A DNA stretch of 64,000 nt, from contig NZ_SJPV01000002.1 of assembly GCF_007860135.1 (NCBI RefSeq), positions 519,055-583,054 of the forward strand, read 5' to 3'. Source of the DNA: Novipirellula artificiosorum (GTDB taxonomy: Bacteria > Planctomycetota > Planctomycetia > Pirellulales > Pirellulaceae). The stretch's first letter is position 1; each line of letters begins with the position of its first letter. Below, piece by piece: positions 63,526 to 64,000 of the stretch. The translations under genes were made by a program, and so were the position numbers. The notes beneath the pieces were generated by a model, which was not told where the DNA came from, made no database searches, and worked only from the letters and a program-made list of their open reading frames with translations.

Positions 63526-63972
63526 TTAGTCTTCCGCGATGAACTGCCACGAGTCGTTCATGATCGAATGACTCCACAAGTTGAAGGGAAGATTCGACGG
63601 ACCGTGTCGAACAAATCCAGTATGACCGCCTGGGCTATCGTCCGTCCACAGGCAGATGACGCCATTGCCGTACGTTTCGGCTTTGCAGATGCGTATGGGT
63701 CCGATCCAGCACGGAGTGTCGACGCTGCGCCCTGATTCGACATCATCTGCGAGTTGATCAAACGATGATCTGGAAAACGCGAATGCCGTTCGGAGTGGCA
63801 TGTTGTATAAGATCGTCGACAACAGTATCGCGAACGCGGTAATTGCGTAGAACAGTTGGCGCAACGATCGTGTTGCAATGGCCACGGAAAGCGTGATAAG
63901 GATGAGCGGGAGGCAAACCACTGCTAACAGCGTGCCATCCAAGGGCCAGAGCGAAGCGAGTACGCCAATCAT
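63526..63972 (-). CDS. Membrane protein of unknown function, possibly cut by the window edge
   Basis: 148 residues from an ATG at 63972, but the frame is open to the window end, so the true start may be outside. Three hydrophobic segments (LLAVVCLPLILITLSVAI; LFYAITAFAILLSTILY) precede an extracytoplasmic domain with paired cysteines (CWIGPIRICKAE). No family is recognised. Confidence 0.55.
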   Translation of the reverse strand: MIGVLASLWPLDGTLLAVVCLPLILITLSVAIATRSLRQLFYAITAFAILLSTILYNMPLRTAFAFSRSSFDQLADDVESGRSVDTPCWIGPIRICKAETYGNGVICLWTDDSPGGHTGFVRHGPSNLPFNLWSHSIMNDSWQFIAED

Positions 63973-64000
63973 TGGCGGAATGCCAACGGGTACATTCGGT

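Overview
The window reads as chromosomal DNA of a marine planctomycete of the Rhodopirellula/Pirellulaceae type. The basis is the protein content: two formylglycine sulfatases, a DUF1559 pseudopilin-like protein, a DUF1080 (3-keto-disaccharide hydrolase) protein, a PmoA/DUF6807 protein, DUF4332 domains, a PEP-CTERM protein, a PocR hybrid histidine kinase, and abundant planctomycete-type orphan secreted and membrane proteins. No rRNA, tRNA or CRISPR array was seen. All functions are read from motifs by eye; no database search was run.

0-7.3 kb is an accessory region. A sulfatase is followed by a minus-strand secreted FAD oxidoreductase and a parDE-type toxin-antitoxin pair. Three ~90 bp imperfect palindromes (2009-2098, 4213-4306, 4981-5072) have integron attC architecture, all in one orientation and with the same extrahelical base, so these genes look like integron cassettes without a visible integrase. 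An IS110-family element (transposase 5405-6883) lies next to the array, followed by a HIT-family gene that has lost its 5' end.

7.3-12.7 kb is the replication-initiation region on the minus strand: a small membrane protein, a cysteine desulfurase, dnaA, a 593 bp gap with a DnaA box and an AT-rich tract (candidate oriC), dnaN and dciA. A MITE-like palindrome sits between dnaN and dciA; its second copy is at 40.1 kb.

12.8-22.3 kb holds housekeeping and envelope genes: scpB with a very acidic tail, a GNAT-like protein, a TPR lipoprotein, rnc, a PP2C phosphatase overlapping a DMT transporter, a Tat-exported TIM-barrel isomerase and a PmoA-family protein. 22.8-29.0 kb is a closely packed seven-gene set: DUF1559 pseudopilin, an 8-cysteine secreted peptide, a membrane-anchored secreted protein, a C39-peptidase-like protein, a rhodanese, a MauE-like redox membrane protein and a GT39-like glycosyltransferase. 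I propose it as a peptide secretion and oxidative-maturation system. It is the best candidate here for something undescribed.

29.3-47.1 kb includes an Omp85 (BamA) machine split into a POTRA protein and a lipoprotein barrel, a diacylglycerol-kinase-like gene, a 1415-residue RecF/YhaN-like ATPase with two DUF4332 domains, a thioredoxin-YHS protein, small membrane proteins, an aldo/keto reductase, a probable pseudokinase and a diguanylate cyclase. 47.1-64 kb carries polysaccharide and envelope functions (DUF1080 protein, second sulfatase, two glycosyltransferases, S46 peptidase, flippase-like protein, DUF6268-like barrel, PEP-CTERM protein, GH16 hydrolase, PocR hybrid kinase), gene remnants and degenerate attC-like fragments.
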